The position numbers were made by a program, and so were the translations under genes. Positions 31,034 through 40,435 of a DNA stretch of 64,000 nucleotides are shown here, one piece after another. The DNA is from Pasteurella multocida subsp. multocida OH4807. GTDB taxonomy: Bacteria; Pseudomonadota; Gammaproteobacteria; Enterobacterales; Pasteurellaceae. The stretch spans positions 620,001 through 684,000 of the forward strand of contig CP004391.1 of assembly GCA_000973525.1 (NCBI GenBank), written 5' to 3'. Position 1 is the first letter of the stretch, and each line of letters begins with the position of its first letter. Below the pieces are notes generated by a model. It searched no databases. It had not been told where the DNA came from and worked only from the letters and a program-made list of their open reading frames with translations.

Positions 31034-31068
31034 AGTGCGGTCAGAATTTATCAAATTCGTACCGCACT
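31034..31068. terminator. Convergent terminator from paired uptake signals
   Basis: AGTGCGGT at 31034-31041 pairs with ACCGCACT at 31061-31068, and the inner bases (AATTT / AAATT) extend the fold. It lies between the UbiF-like gene and cpdA, which converge. Confidence 0.7.
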
Positions 31069-31076
31069 AAGTGCAA

Positions 31077-31907
31077 TTAATACCCTTCTTCATGCATATT
31101 AGGAAAGAATTGCGCATGTTGAATACGTTTTACACAGGTGTCAATTTTACCCTCTGGATATAACGTCACTTCCCGCCAACCAGGCTGTAATGTATCTAAC
31201 GTGAAGGAATGATTATCGGGTTTAAATTGAATGCACGTAGAAGGGGTTGCCATCACTTTGTAGCCTTGCCATTCACTATCTACGGCTTGATGGATATGTC
31301 CATACATCACGCCTTTCACATTGTTAAAAGAAGATAAGGCTTCTGCTAGTTCATACGCATTACGCAAATTATGTTGATCTAACCATGCCGAGTTAGTAGG
31401 CAAAATATGGTGGTGTAATACAATTAACGCATGACGCTCTGGATAGTCTTTCAATTTTGACACTAACCAATCAATTTGATACTGGCTTAACTTACCATGT
31501 GGCACACCAAAAACTTGACTATCTAACATTACGATTTGCCAATATTTACCAAGCAAAAGATGTTTTTTTGCATTCAAATGCACTTGGTCTTGGTTAAGAA
31601 TATCAAACATCTTTGGTTGAAAGTCATGATTACCTGGGATCCAAAATACCATTTTTTCTAAGTGTTTAATTTGATCACAGAAATGGAGATAACCTTCATC
31701 ACTGCTATCTTGCACAAGATCACCTGTAGCCAGCACGAAGTCATAATCAAAACCACTTTCTTTGATTTCTTTTACCACCTGAACAAAACTTTGAAAGGTA
31801 TTAATACCAAGTAATTCCCCCTTTTCATCCTTAAACAAGTGCGGATCAGTAATCTGAACGAATTTACATACTTCCGCTACTGTATCATATGTATAAGTAC
31901 TGAACAA
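31077..31907 (-). CDS. cpdA: CpdA, 3',5'-cyclic AMP phosphodiesterase
   Basis: A 276-residue metallophosphoesterase that hydrolyses cAMP and so lowers CRP activity. The di-metal motifs are all present: QITDPHLF, ATGDLVQDSS, PGNHD, LHHHILP and GHIHQAVD, followed by ATPSTCIQF. The reading frame has no ATG before the first motif. A TTG at 31907 lies 6 bases after AGGAG and is the likely start. Length equals the H. influenzae icc product as I recall (about 274). CRP-like sites elsewhere in the window (mgl, gal) would be influenced by it. Confidence 0.93.
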   Translation of the reverse strand: MFSTYTYDTVAEVCKFVQITDPHLFKDEKGELLGINTFQSFVQVVKEIKESGFDYDFVLATGDLVQDSSDEGYLHFCDQIKHLEKMVFWIPGNHDFQPKMFDILNQDQVHLNAKKHLLLGKYWQIVMLDSQVFGVPHGKLSQYQIDWLVSKLKDYPERHALIVLHHHILPTNSAWLDQHNLRNAYELAEALSSFNNVKGVMYGHIHQAVDSEWQGYKVMATPSTCIQFKPDNHSFTLDTLQPGWREVTLYPEGKIDTCVKRIQHAQFFPNMHEEGY

Positions 31908-32100
31908 AGCGAACTCCTACGACGAAAATATCAAAATAAAAAATACAAAACTCGTTGTAAATTACCGACTTATCCGGGAAATTTCACCTACTAAAATAAA
32001 AAAGTGTTAGCTAGGTCATATTTCTCTCTAAAAATTTGTTAAAAATGAAAGCTAAATCACATTTTTGGTCCAACCACTTGTACAGTGTTTGTTCAAGTTT

Positions 32101-32712
32101 TTACCTCTGTAAGGATTGATAGTGAAGTTGTAGCCATTGCAATCCCAATACGGCAATCCCATTATCAATTTTGCCTTCATTGACCCATTGATAAGCGGTT
32201 TCTCGACTCACAACGTGTACACGAATATCTTCGTTTTCTTCCGCAAGCCCGTGAATGCCTTTTGCTTGTGTGCTATCTACTTTGCCGACAAATAAATGGA
32301 TACGTTCAATTACACCGCCTGGGCTGTCCCATACGCTTAAACAATGTTGTAAATCAGTAACTAGCACACCAGCTTCTTCTTCACTTTCACGCAATGCCAC
32401 TTCTTCAGGCTTTTCACCCTCTTCCACCATACCTGCGATGAGCTCTAATAACCACGGTGATTGGCTAGATTGCGGTTGGTAAGCACCAATACGCACTTGT
32501 TCCACTAAAATTACCGCATCTTTGATAGGATCATAAGCAATTACTGCGGAAGCTGCGCCTTTTACTAATAACTCACGTGTCACTACGCCACTTTCACCGC
32601 CCGCAAATAATTTGTGTTTAAAGTGAACACGTTTTAATTTGAAAAATCCTTTATATAAGCTTTCTTCTTTTAAGATTTCAATATCTTGTTGGCTAAACTG
32701 TTGAATATCCAT
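32101..32712 (-). CDS. nudF: NudF, ADP-ribose pyrophosphatase
   Basis: This 203-residue Nudix hydrolase splits ADP-ribose to AMP and ribose 5-phosphate. The Nudix box GMVEEGEKPEEVALRESEEE followed by AGV is intact, and the downstream SPGGVIERIHLFVG matches the ADPRase subfamily, which has a conserved proline after the box. E. coli NudF is 209 residues. It lies 20 bases downstream of psiE. ADP-ribose derivatives are products of sirtuin reactions, giving a loose link with cobB and nadV. Confidence 0.93.
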   Translation of the reverse strand: MDIQQFSQQDIEILKEESLYKGFFKLKRVHFKHKLFAGGESGVVTRELLVKGAASAVIAYDPIKDAVILVEQVRIGAYQPQSSQSPWLLELIAGMVEEGEKPEEVALRESEEEAGVLVTDLQHCLSVWDSPGGVIERIHLFVGKVDSTQAKGIHGLAEENEDIRVHVVSRETAYQWVNEGKIDNGIAVLGLQWLQLHYQSLQR

Positions 32713-32732
32713 TTTATTATTATCCTCTTAAA

Positions 32733-33158
32733 TTAACTTTTTCTTAGGCGTTCTGTACTGACCAAAAATAACGCCAGCACCATTAATAAGATCGATCCTG
32801 AAAACAACAAGGTATTCACCGCACTTGAGTGGTCTACAATAATTAAACGCACCATTGCAGTAATCCCGATGTATATAAAATAGCGCAACGGGAAGTGATA
32901 ATTCGTTTTAAAATATTTCACAATCAAGGCTAAAAACTCGAAATATAAAAAATACACCACGATCTTTTCAATCAATAAATAAGATGCTTTATTGGTTTCA
33001 ATAAGCAACACAAGCGCTAAGCTATAGGTTTCTTGTGCTAAGAAAATCACTAAAATAGCCGCTAAAATCACTAAGGAAATATTAAGCACCCACTGCAATA
33101 AACTTGAGATTATCTTACTAAAATGGCTATGATTTTGTTCTGATGTCCTCTTTTCCAT
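32733..33158 (-). CDS. psiE: PsiE-family membrane protein
   Basis: A 141-residue protein with four hydrophobic segments (about residues 21-45, 50-75, 85-105 and 112-135), matching the phosphate-starvation-inducible PsiE family (E. coli 136). The start is the ATG at 33158, with GGGGGA 5 bases upstream; the open frame extends to 33179. It lies downstream of a VanY-like gene and just upstream of nudF. Function is unknown; phosphate control has been shown for E. coli psiE only. Confidence 0.85.
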   Translation of the reverse strand: MEKRTSEQNHSHFSKIISSLLQWVLNISLVILAAILVIFLAQETYSLALVLLIETNKASYLLIEKIVVYFLYFEFLALIVKYFKTNYHFPLRYFIYIGITAMVRLIIVDHSSAVNTLLFSGSILLMVLALFLVSTERLRKS

Positions 33159-33185
33159 TGTTTCCCCCACTAAATCCAATAAAAA

Positions 33186-33872
33186 TTAAATAAAAAATCG
33201 CTGAAAAATTTCATCTAAATGCTCTGTTAAACAGGCGTTACCTGCAATGTCTTCATTTTGCCAAGAGGCTAATAATATCTCGCCTGAAAACTGTTGTTTA
33301 GCAAGATCTGCCACAGGTAAATAGCTGATATGCCAAGGTTCGTAGCCAATCTCTTTCCCTTGTGGTAACTGCGTGAACGGCAATACAAAATCAAAATGTG
33401 CTAAATTTTGTTGTAACCACTCACTTAATTCAAAAAAATAACCGCCCTTTTCATATTCCCAAGGTTCTAATTGCAAGCTTTGCCCAGCTGGTAATAAATT
33501 CGGATCAAACACGTCAATTTCCGTTCCCCAATGGTGACGGCTGCCTCCTGGTAATGCCGACCAACGCAAAATAGCTTGTGCCTTTTGCCAGTCAGAAAGT
33601 GCGGTCAAATTTAATGAATTTCCAAGATCATCGTGGACTTTACGCTCACCGTTGAATTTGCCATTCCAGATTAACTGTTGGCGCTGAAAATCACGAAAGC
33701 TACTAGCTGGCTGTAAATTAAAGCCATTTTTCAGTGCACATTGTTGCAATGCTTGAAATGCCTTGAGCGCATCGGCTTGTAAAAAATGATTGTTAGAAAA
33801 GGGACAAGGTAAATTGACCAAATGGCTTGGGACCTTACCAGTGAGCTGCTCCGCACTTAGTTTTATATACAT
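33186..33872 (-). CDS. VanY/M15-family D-Ala-D-Ala carboxypeptidase-like protein
   Basis: A 228-residue LAS-type metallopeptidase. Zinc-site motifs GSRHHWGTEIDVFDP and EPWHISYLP are intact, and SSFRDFQRQ is a typical substrate-pocket segment. Family members cleave D-Ala-D-Ala or peptidoglycan stem peptides. No signal peptide is seen, so it is either cytoplasmic or exported atypically. Its ATG overlaps the dapE stop by one base (TAATG), which implies translational coupling with DapE, itself part of diaminopimelate supply. An exact uptake signal is inside near 33597. Confidence 0.85.
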   Translation of the reverse strand: MYIKLSAEQLTGKVPSHLVNLPCPFSNNHFLQADALKAFQALQQCALKNGFNLQPASSFRDFQRQQLIWNGKFNGERKVHDDLGNSLNLTALSDWQKAQAILRWSALPGGSRHHWGTEIDVFDPNLLPAGQSLQLEPWEYEKGGYFFELSEWLQQNLAHFDFVLPFTQLPQGKEIGYEPWHISYLPVADLAKQQFSGEILLASWQNEDIAGNACLTEHLDEIFQRFFI

Positions 33873-35005
33873 TATTTACCCAAAAGATTAACTAAAATTT
33901 GTTGATACACTCCACCACACTTGGCTAAATCATTCACATCAACACATTCATTCACTTTATGAATGGTTTTATTAAGTGGACCAAACTCGACAACTTCAGC
34001 CCCCATTAACGCAACAAAACGCGCATCAGAAGTGCCACCGCCTGTATCTAAGTGCGGTGTGTTTTTTGTAATTTTTTGTACTGCACTTATCGTCGCATCC
34101 ACGAGTTTTCCTCTGTCAGTCAAAAATGGCTTACCCGATAAATTCCATTCAATGCGATGTTTTAATTGATGTTTTTGTAGCATTTCAGCCACGGTTTTTT
34201 TAATGATTTCATCTGTCACTTCTGTGCAATAACGTAAATTAAACTGCACATAAAGCTCGCCTGGAATGACATTATTACTGCCTGTTCCTGCGTGAATATT
34301 GGCGATCTGTAATGAAGTCGGTGGAAAAAATTCATTGCCGTTATCCCATTGATAGGTCGTCAATTCGGTTAAAAATGCCAACGCGTTATGCACAGGGTTT
34401 TCGGCTAAATGCGGATAAGCGACGTGACCTTGAATGCCTTGAATGTACAAATTGGCGGTGATTGAACCTCGGCGACCATTTTTCACAATATCGCCCAGCT
34501 GCTGTGAACTGGATGGCTCGCCTACAATGCAATAATCAATCGGTTCATTGCGTGCCATTAAAGTTTCCACCACACGCACGGTGCCATCTTTCGCTGCGGC
34601 TTCTTCATCGGAAGTAATCAGTAATGCAATCGTACCTAGATGATTTGGGTTAGCTTTGACAAATTCCTCAGCTGCCACCACCATTGCAGCAAGCGAGCCT
34701 TTCATATCGGCCGCACCACGTCCATACAACATTTCGTCCACAATTTGAGCAGAAAAAGGTGGATATTGCCATTGTTTTTCATCTCCAACTGGCACCACAT
34801 CCGTATGCCCAGCAAAGGCAATCACAGGCGATCCCGAACCGTGTTTTGCCCATAAATTTAAAGTGTCATTAAATGGCATCCATTCAATTTGGAAACCTAA
34901 TTTTTGCAATCTTTCTGCGATCACTTGCTGACAACCTTGATCGTCAGGGCTAATCGATGGGCGACGAATTAATTCACTTGCGAGCTCAATAATCGAATTT
35001 TTCAT
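33872..35005 (-). CDS. dapE: DapE, succinyl-diaminopimelate desuccinylase
   Basis: The 377-residue M20 metallopeptidase makes LL-diaminopimelate for lysine and peptidoglycan. The metal ligands are recognisable: His67 in FAGHTDVVP, Asp in GRGAADMKG, the general base Glu pair in [12 protein letters not shown], Glu in GEPSSS and the late His in [13 protein letters not shown]. The start ATG at 35005 ([16 protein letters not shown]) gives the same length as the H. influenzae enzyme (377); the frame extends to 35032. Uptake signals lie just upstream (35012) and inside (34050). Confidence 0.97.
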   Translation of the reverse strand: MKNSIIELASELIRRPSISPDDQGCQQVIAERLQKLGFQIEWMPFNDTLNLWAKHGSGSPVIAFAGHTDVVPVGDEKQWQYPPFSAQIVDEMLYGRGAADMKGSLAAMVVAAEEFVKANPNHLGTIALLITSDEEAAAKDGTVRVVETLMARNEPIDYCIVGEPSSSQQLGDIVKNGRRGSITANLYIQGIQGHVAYPHLAENPVHNALAFLTELTTYQWDNGNEFFPPTSLQIANIHAGTGSNNVIPGELYVQFNLRYCTEVTDEIIKKTVAEMLQKHQLKHRIEWNLSGKPFLTDRGKLVDATISAVQKITKNTPHLDTGGGTSDARFVALMGAEVVEFGPLNKTIHKVNECVDVNDLAKCGGVYQQILVNLLGK

Positions 35006-35039
35006 TTTTATACCGCACTTTTGTGGAAACAAATATTCA

Positions 35040-35060
35040 GGGCAGACGCTCGGTCTGCCC
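35040..35060. other. Small perfect hairpin between the ArsC-like gene and dapE
   Basis: GGGCAGAC / GTCTGCCC with a 5-base loop, without a T run on either side. It may be an RNA processing or stabilising element; function not known. Confidence 0.4.
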
Positions 35061-35067
35061 CAAAATA

Positions 35068-35412
35068 TTATTTAAAACAAGCTTCATACTCTTTGACATT
35101 AAAACCAATCAAGGCTTTGCCATCTTGCAAAATAATTGGACGTTTAATCAATGTTGGTTGCTCAAACAGCACCTCAAGTGCGGCCTGTTTTGAGAGCGTT
35201 TCTTTCACATCATCAGCTAAATTACGCCAAGTTGTACTGCGTTTATTAACTAAATTTTCCCAGCCAAATTGTGCTTCAGCTTGCTCTAGCCACGCTTTAT
35301 CTAAGCCGTCAACACGATAATCGTGCAATTGATGTGGAATATTATTTGCCACCAACCAACTCAATGCTTTTTTTACGGTATCGCAATTTTTAATGCCATA
35401 AACAATAATCAT
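35068..35412 (-). CDS. yffB: ArsC/Spx-family protein YffB
   Basis: A 114-residue thioredoxin-fold protein. The N-terminal [14 protein letters not shown] has the single active cysteine, and [15 protein letters not shown] near the C-terminus matches YffB. Though often annotated as arsenate reductase, YffB is thought to be a glutathione-dependent thiol reductase, not an arsenate enzyme. It is directly upstream of dapE, as yffB-dapE is in E. coli. An uptake-like sequence occurs inside. Confidence 0.88.
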   Translation of the reverse strand: MIIVYGIKNCDTVKKALSWLVANNIPHQLHDYRVDGLDKAWLEQAEAQFGWENLVNKRSTTWRNLADDVKETLSKQAALEVLFEQPTLIKRPIILQDGKALIGFNVKEYEACFK

Positions 35413-35429
35413 ATTGTGTCCTTAAACTA

Positions 35430-35462
35430 AAAATCCCTAAGATTTATCACCTTAGGGATTTT
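35430..35462. terminator. Terminator between htpG and the ArsC-like gene
   Basis: Perfect stem AAAATCCCTAAG / CTTAGGGATTTT with a 9-base loop, downstream of htpG on the minus strand. Confidence 0.8.
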
Positions 35463-35484
35463 AGCATATTTCAAAAATTGTGCG

Positions 35485-37380
35485 TTAATGACTTGTTAAT
35501 TTACCCAATAAACTATTCATACGTTTAATAAACGCCACTGGGTTTTCTAACGAGCCACGCTCTGCCAACATTGCCTGCTCTAGCAATAATTCAATCCAAT
35601 CTGCAAATTGTTGTTCGTCAGCAATGTCCGCCACTTTTTGCACCAAACTATGCTCTGGGTTTAATTCAAAGGTATATTTCACCTCTGGCATTGCTTGACC
35701 TGCTGCAGCAAATAATTTTGCCATTTGAGTTGTCATCTGGTCATTGCCTGTTGAGACTACCGCTGGCGTGTCGGTCAAACGGTGAGTTAAACGTACTTCT
35801 TTCACGCGTTCACCAAGCAAGTTTTTCACACGCTCAACAAACGAAGCAAACTGTTCATCTTGCTGTTTTTGCTCTTCTTTTTCTTCGTCAGCTAAATCGC
35901 CAAGATCTAAATCCGCTTTGCTGATAGTTTGTAGCTGTTTGCCGTCAAATTCAGTTAAATAGCTTAGCATCCACTCATCAATGCGATCAGATAACAATAA
36001 AACTTCAATGCCTTTCTTATTGAATAACTCTAAGTGCGGTGAGTTTTTGGCTGCTACATAGGTATCGGCAGTGATGTAGTAAATCGCTTTTTGTCCTTCT
36101 TTCATACGTGCTACGTAATCCTCTAAAGACACCGTTTGCTCGCTACTGTCATTATGTGTTGAAGCAAAACGCAATAACTTCGCGATGCTTTCTTTATTCG
36201 CAAAATCTTCTGCAGGGCCTTCTTTTAACACTAAACCAAATTCTTTCCAGAAATTTTGGTATTTCTCTGCATCATCTTTAGCTAATTTTTCGAGCATTTG
36301 TAATGAACGTTTAGTGAGTGCTTTACGCAATGCAGCGGTCACCTTGTTATCTTGTAGAATTTCACGCGACACATTTAATGGTAAATCGTTGCTATCAATT
36401 AAACCACGCATAAAACGCAGATAATTCGGCATAAATTGTTCTGCATCGTCCATAATAAACACACGTTGGACATACAATTTTAAGCCGTGTTTATGCTCAC
36501 GATTAAATAAATCCCAAGGCGCTTTTGCTGGCACATAAAGCAAGCTCGTGTATTCTTGATTACCTTCTACGCGGTTATGCGACCAAAGCAGCGGATCGGC
36601 AAAATCGTGGCTAATATGCTTATAAAACTCTTTATACTCATCTTCTGAAATTTCATTTTTTGAACGGGTCCAAAGCGCCTGCGCTTTATTAATTTTTTCC
36701 CACTTAATACCCGTTTCCTTGCCTTCATCATCATATTCTTTAGCTAAAATTTCTACTGGCAGGCCAATATGGTCGGAATATTTGCTGATAATTTCACGCA
36801 AACGCCACTCGTTTAAAAACTCTTTTTCATCTTCACGTAAATGTAGGGTGATTTCAGTACCACGTTCTTTTTTCTCAATATCGGCAACAGAATATTCACC
36901 TTCACCCGCTGATTCCCAAAGCACCGCTTTGTCCGCACTTTCGCCTGCTGCACGTGTTTTGACGCTCACTTTATCCGCCACGATAAAGGCAGAATAAAAA
37001 CCCACACCAAACTGACCAATTAATTGGCTGTCCTTAGCTTGATCTTGCCCTAATGAGCTTAAAAACTCTTTCGTACCTGATTTTGCAATTGTACCAAGAT
37101 GATCAATCACTTGATCACGAGTCATCCCGATACCGTTATCACTAATCGTTAATGTGCCTTTTGCTTCATCAAAACTGATACGCACTTTTAAATCGCCATC
37201 ACCTTCATACAATTCTGGTGCAGAAAGCGCTTTAAAGCGTAATTTATCCGCCGCATCAGAGGCATTTGAAATTAATTCACGTAAGAAAATTTCTTTATTG
37301 GAATATAAAGAATGGATCATTAATTGAAGAAGTTGTTTAACTTCAGATTGAAAACCACGAGTTTCTTGATTATTCGACAT
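35485..37380 (-). CDS. htpG: HtpG, Hsp90-family chaperone
   Basis: This 631-residue ATP-dependent chaperone has the GHKL nucleotide-binding motifs [24 protein letters not shown] and [12 protein letters not shown]. The middle and dimerisation domains follow, including the LPLNVSRE motif. Length is typical (E. coli 624). AAAGGA lies just upstream of the ATG at 37380; the open frame to 37464 is an extension without support. Uptake signals are present inside. No recognisable sigma-32 promoter was located. Confidence 0.97.
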   Translation of the reverse strand: MSNNQETRGFQSEVKQLLQLMIHSLYSNKEIFLRELISNASDAADKLRFKALSAPELYEGDGDLKVRISFDEAKGTLTISDNGIGMTRDQVIDHLGTIAKSGTKEFLSSLGQDQAKDSQLIGQFGVGFYSAFIVADKVSVKTRAAGESADKAVLWESAGEGEYSVADIEKKERGTEITLHLREDEKEFLNEWRLREIISKYSDHIGLPVEILAKEYDDEGKETGIKWEKINKAQALWTRSKNEISEDEYKEFYKHISHDFADPLLWSHNRVEGNQEYTSLLYVPAKAPWDLFNREHKHGLKLYVQRVFIMDDAEQFMPNYLRFMRGLIDSNDLPLNVSREILQDNKVTAALRKALTKRSLQMLEKLAKDDAEKYQNFWKEFGLVLKEGPAEDFANKESIAKLLRFASTHNDSSEQTVSLEDYVARMKEGQKAIYYITADTYVAAKNSPHLELFNKKGIEVLLLSDRIDEWMLSYLTEFDGKQLQTISKADLDLGDLADEEKEEQKQQDEQFASFVERVKNLLGERVKEVRLTHRLTDTPAVVSTGNDQMTTQMAKLFAAAGQAMPEVKYTFELNPEHSLVQKVADIADEQQFADWIELLLEQAMLAERGSLENPVAFIKRMNSLLGKLTSH

Positions 37381-37474
37381 AGCATTTCCTTTTATTACGC
37401 TAAAACACACAAGTGCTTTTAGATATAAGAGCAAAAAAGGAAATTTCAAGAGAGGGAAAAGCAAATTTAAGACA

Positions 37475-37518
37475 AAAAAAGTGCAGTAAAAAATTGATGA
37501 TTTTTACCGCACTTTTTT
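37475..37518. terminator. Terminator from paired uptake signals downstream of the opacity gene
   Basis: AAAAAAGTGCAGTAAAAA (one mismatch to the uptake signal) pairs with TTTTTACCGCACTTTTTT across 8 bases. It lies between the opacity-type gene and htpG and could terminate the former. Confidence 0.82.
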
Positions 37519-37541
37519 AACCGCAACGAATCACATCCACA

Positions 37542-38327
37542 CTAAAATTCGTAACGTAAGCCTAATGTTGCACCATAATTACTGATTCGAATTTCATCCA
37601 GTTTACCGAGATAGTTATATTCTACAGTCCCGACTAGTGCAAAATTGGGTGTAAAGTAGTAACTCGCACCTGCAAGAAGCCCTATGCCGACTCGTGTCAC
37701 TGAGGTATTGTAATGTTCATAACCAAGCACGTGCGGCTCTAGTTCATCAAGTGGAACATATAACCAGCCTTGAGGTTTATTATCCTCTTCTGAATTAACA
37801 TGACTTGGCGGGAGTGCGCCTGCAATATCCTCTGCAATATCTCCTGCAATATCTTTTGGAGACATTAATACTGTATTCGCATTAACAGGAACATGAGTTG
37901 CATTCCAAAATCCATAGGATAAATAAGTCCCACTCACTTCACCTGACATTTTACTGACTGCAACGCGCAAACCTAAAAATGGCTTAAAGGGGGTCGTTGT
38001 TTTAAAATCGTAAATAAAACTTAAACCCGTTGAATCTAATTTTAACTTTTCTCTAAATACGTCAGAATCAAATGAAGAAGGGACTTGGTAAACTAATTTT
38101 CCTTCAACTTCATTAACGTGTGTTTTATCTAATGCAATTCTCATATTAGCAAAGCGATATCCTAAACTAATACGTTGTGAAAAGGTAGCGGTGTTTAAAT
38201 CAACAAGCAGTTCAGATGTTTGACGCTTCCATTGTGATACACCAAGATCAGCTTGAATATAAAAATTAGCATGAGCATTGAATGTAAATAATATCGTAGT
38301 CAATAATATAAATAATATTTTTTTCAT
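37542..38327 (-). CDS. Opacity-type outer-membrane beta-barrel protein
   Basis: A 261-residue secreted protein with signal peptide (residues 1-20, TFNAHA). The mature protein is an alternating beta-strand sequence ending in LGLRYEF, the terminal-Phe signature of outer-membrane proteins. Segments IQADLGVSQWK, RISLGYRFANMRIALD and GLLAGASYYFTPNFALVGTVEYNYLG fit the opacity/OmpA-like porin family. A variable, acidic loop (about residues 150-205) is likely surface exposed. It is a paralogue of the interrupted gene just upstream. Two GalR-like operators lie in its promoter region. Role unknown; adhesion is a family-based guess. Confidence 0.85.
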   Translation of the reverse strand: MKKILFILLTTILFTFNAHANFYIQADLGVSQWKRQTSELLVDLNTATFSQRISLGYRFANMRIALDKTHVNEVEGKLVYQVPSSFDSDVFREKLKLDSTGLSFIYDFKTTTPFKPFLGLRVAVSKMSGEVSGTYLSYGFWNATHVPVNANTVLMSPKDIAGDIAEDIAGALPPSHVNSEEDNKPQGWLYVPLDELEPHVLGYEHYNTSVTRVGIGLLAGASYYFTPNFALVGTVEYNYLGKLDEIRISNYGATLGLRYEF

Positions 38328-38425
38328 TGTTATATTCCTTTAGGTCTCTATTCTTTTATTCGTATTTGTCAAAATATTTCATTTCCACAAATCTAACGCA
38401 TAGTTTACAACCAAAAACAACAAAA

Positions 38426-38439
38426 GAAAACGCTTACAC
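38426..38439. promoter_or_regulatory. GalR/LacI-family operator-like site 1
   Basis: GAAAACGCTTACAC, whose reverse complement GTGTAAGCGTTTTC matches the galactose operators at 51195 and 52419 in this window. About 105 bases upstream of the opacity gene start. Confidence 0.5.
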
Positions 38440-38490
38440 AAGAAAAATGGTTTAAAATACAGTAATCTTAAGTAAAATTCTTAAAGAAAA

Positions 38491-38504
38491 TGTAAGCGTT
38501 TTAT
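38491..38504. promoter_or_regulatory. GalR/LacI-family operator-like site 2
   Basis: TGTAAGCGTTTTAT, sharing the core TGTAAGCGTTTT with site 1 in inverted orientation. Centre-to-centre distance is 66 bp, compatible with looping or cooperative binding. Confidence 0.5.
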
Positions 38505-38694
38505 ATTATATTCCATTCAAAAATTGACATAAAGCAAAAATAGATAACCGAACATCTCCCCAATAATTTAAACCATTATTAAAAAATCATGAGAGATAAA
38601 TAAAATAGCGAAATAAAATATCAAAAATAAAAATACGGTAAAATTTTGATTTATTTTACCGTATTTAATGAACTAACAGAAAAATGAAATAAAA

Positions 38695-39618
38695 CTAAAA
38701 TGAGTAACGTAAACCCAGTTTAAAACTGTAGTTATTCATGTTCGCTGTATTGAATTTCCCTAAGTAATTATACTCTGCCGTACTAACCAAAGATAAATGC
38801 GGTGTCAATTCATAGCTTGCTCCAATTAACAGCCCAACACCTATTCGATTAAGCTTTGAATTATATTTCTCTGAAACCACTTCAAACTCAGGAAGAGGTT
38901 GTGGTTGTGGTTGTGGCTGTGGCTGTGGCTGTGGCTGTGGCTGTGGCTGTGGCTGTGGCTGTGGCTGTGGCTGTGGTTCAATTGTATCTATAGGGTAGTA
39001 TGGAAGTGGGTCAAGTATTGGCGCGTATGGTGGAACAGCTGCTCGATGTTCAGGTGCCCCCTGAACTGTAATGAATGGCAACTCATCCCCATTATCTTCC
39101 CCCATCAAATCATCTTCGTTATACGGCGCAGACCACCAACTTATAAGCGGGGCTTGTTGATTCGATGTATATTGAGAATTAAGACGGTTAAATGACACTC
39201 TCATTCCAATGAAAGGTTTAAATTTTGAGCCCATATCAAAATCATAAACCGCACTTAAACCCGTTGATTCAAGTTTTAAGGTATGAGATTGCTCTATTTT
39301 ATCCCAGCCCGCACTGTACTGATGATATTGCTTTATCTTACTATAATGGGTGTAGTCTAAAGCGACTCTCACAGGATTAAATTTATAACCTAAACTTAAT
39401 CGTTGATCGTAAGTTGTCCCATCTAAGGGAACTGCCCCTTCAACATAATTGGGAGCACCTGAGGCAGGGATCACATCCCCTGATCGCTGAGAATATTCAA
39501 CTACTCCAACATTACTTTTCAGTTTCTATACACCAAGATCCGCCTGAATATAAAAGTGTGCATTCGCTGTTAATGCAAAACAGGTTCCAATTGATAAAAC
39601 TAATAATGATTTTTTCAT
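38695..39618 (-). pseudogene. Opacity-type outer-membrane protein interrupted by an amber codon
   Basis: Translating from the ATG at 39618 (GGAGG upstream) gives a signal peptide ending ALTANA, then HFYIQADLGV, then TAG at codon 31. Past the TAG the same frame stays open for 276 codons to an LGLRYSF terminus and aligns with the paralogue downstream. This is therefore a single nonsense change, not a frameshift. A GTG at 39474 gives an open frame but no export signal. A Gln-Pro tract encoded by 13 hexamers lies in a presumed surface loop. It is a pseudogene unless the TAG is read through or is a sequencing error. Confidence 0.85.
38897..38974 (-). repeat. Hexanucleotide tandem repeat encoding a Gln-Pro tract
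   Basis: Thirteen consecutive 6-base units (ten GGCTGT, three GGTTGT on the plus strand) encode alternating Gln-Pro on the minus strand. Because the unit is two codons, copy number changes would alter loop length but not frame. Confidence 0.92.
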
Positions 39619-39621
39619 CAT

Positions 39622-39922
39622 ATTCCTCCATGGTATATAATTATTTCATCTGTTACTCATCTTAAACAAGTATCAATGATGGCTTATTAACAAATAACAA
39701 GGTTATTTTATATCCACAGAAAATAAAAATTAAGCAAATCGTTTGTAAAAAATAAAATTCTCGTAATAAAAATAAGCATACTTTGCTAAAAATCAAATAA
39801 AGAATAAAAAACAAGCAAAATCAAGAAAAGAAACGATAATTAATATCAACAATAAGAATAATATTAAAATAAAGAAGGATTAAAATAAATTAACATTTAA
39901 AAACATCAAGTTATTACATGAT
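39622..39922. other. AT-rich region upstream of the interrupted opacity gene
   Basis: About 300 bases of very AT-rich, A-run-rich sequence with no gene. A weak palindrome CAAATCGTTTG occurs near 39735. It must contain the promoter of the opacity-type gene, which I cannot place. Confidence 0.45.
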
Positions 39923-40426
39923 TTATTTATAAATCAACTTTCCCTTACAGTTTTTACAAAAATAACTTATACCTTTATTTTGACAATTATCATGACGTCG
40001 ACGACTCAAATGATGTGTTCCACACTGACATTCATACAGAAAGCGATGTTTCATTATATTTTTCGTATCAAATTGATGATAAATATGAGGTTCTAATTGA
40101 AATACATTGATCATAATAGTTTTCCACTCTATACCATGTGGTTTAATTTGACCAAATAATTGGTATGCAATCAAATGCGCTAATTCATGGGGAACAACCT
40201 GACGAATAAATTCCTCACGATTTTCTAATAATAAAGTACGGTTTAATCGGATCTCATTTTCTTGCAAATATGCAACACCCGCTTTTAGCCCACGAACTTG
40301 ATAATTGATAATAGGAATAGGGAAAGGACGTTGAAAATACGCTTCTGCAAGCTGCAAACACTGTGTGACTTTACGCAATACCTGCATTTTTAACTGACGA
40401 AACTGGCTTTCTGATTGTCTATTCAT
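39923..40426 (-). CDS. sprT: SprT-family zinc metalloprotease-like protein
   Basis: A 167-residue SprT-family protein with the zinc motif VPHELAHLIAYQ, the third ligand in PHGIEWKTIM, and a C-terminal zinc ribbon (CQCGTHH and FCKNCKGK). E. coli SprT is 165 residues. The related eukaryotic Spartan protease degrades DNA-protein crosslinks; the bacterial role is not settled. The ATG at 40426 has no ribosome-binding site because the metK hairpin and its T run lie right before it; an ATG at 40387 is an alternative start. Confidence 0.87.
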   Translation of the reverse strand: MNRQSESQFRQLKMQVLRKVTQCLQLAEAYFQRPFPIPIINYQVRGLKAGVAYLQENEIRLNRTLLLENREEFIRQVVPHELAHLIAYQLFGQIKPHGIEWKTIMINVFQLEPHIYHQFDTKNIMKHRFLYECQCGTHHLSRRRHDNCQNKGISYFCKNCKGKLIYK

Positions 40427-40435
40427 GAAAAAAAG

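Larger units (their letters stand above)
38328..38694. other. Region upstream of the intact opacity gene
   Basis: A 367-base AT-rich gap between the two opacity-type genes. It contains two LacI-family operator-like sequences 66 bp apart, and nothing that looks like a gene. Confidence 0.55.

Noticed and set aside
38899..39195. Plus-strand open frame made of Leu-Trp repeats
   Set aside because: It is the antisense shadow of the Gln-Pro repeat; no ribosome-binding site and no family resemblance beyond the repeat.
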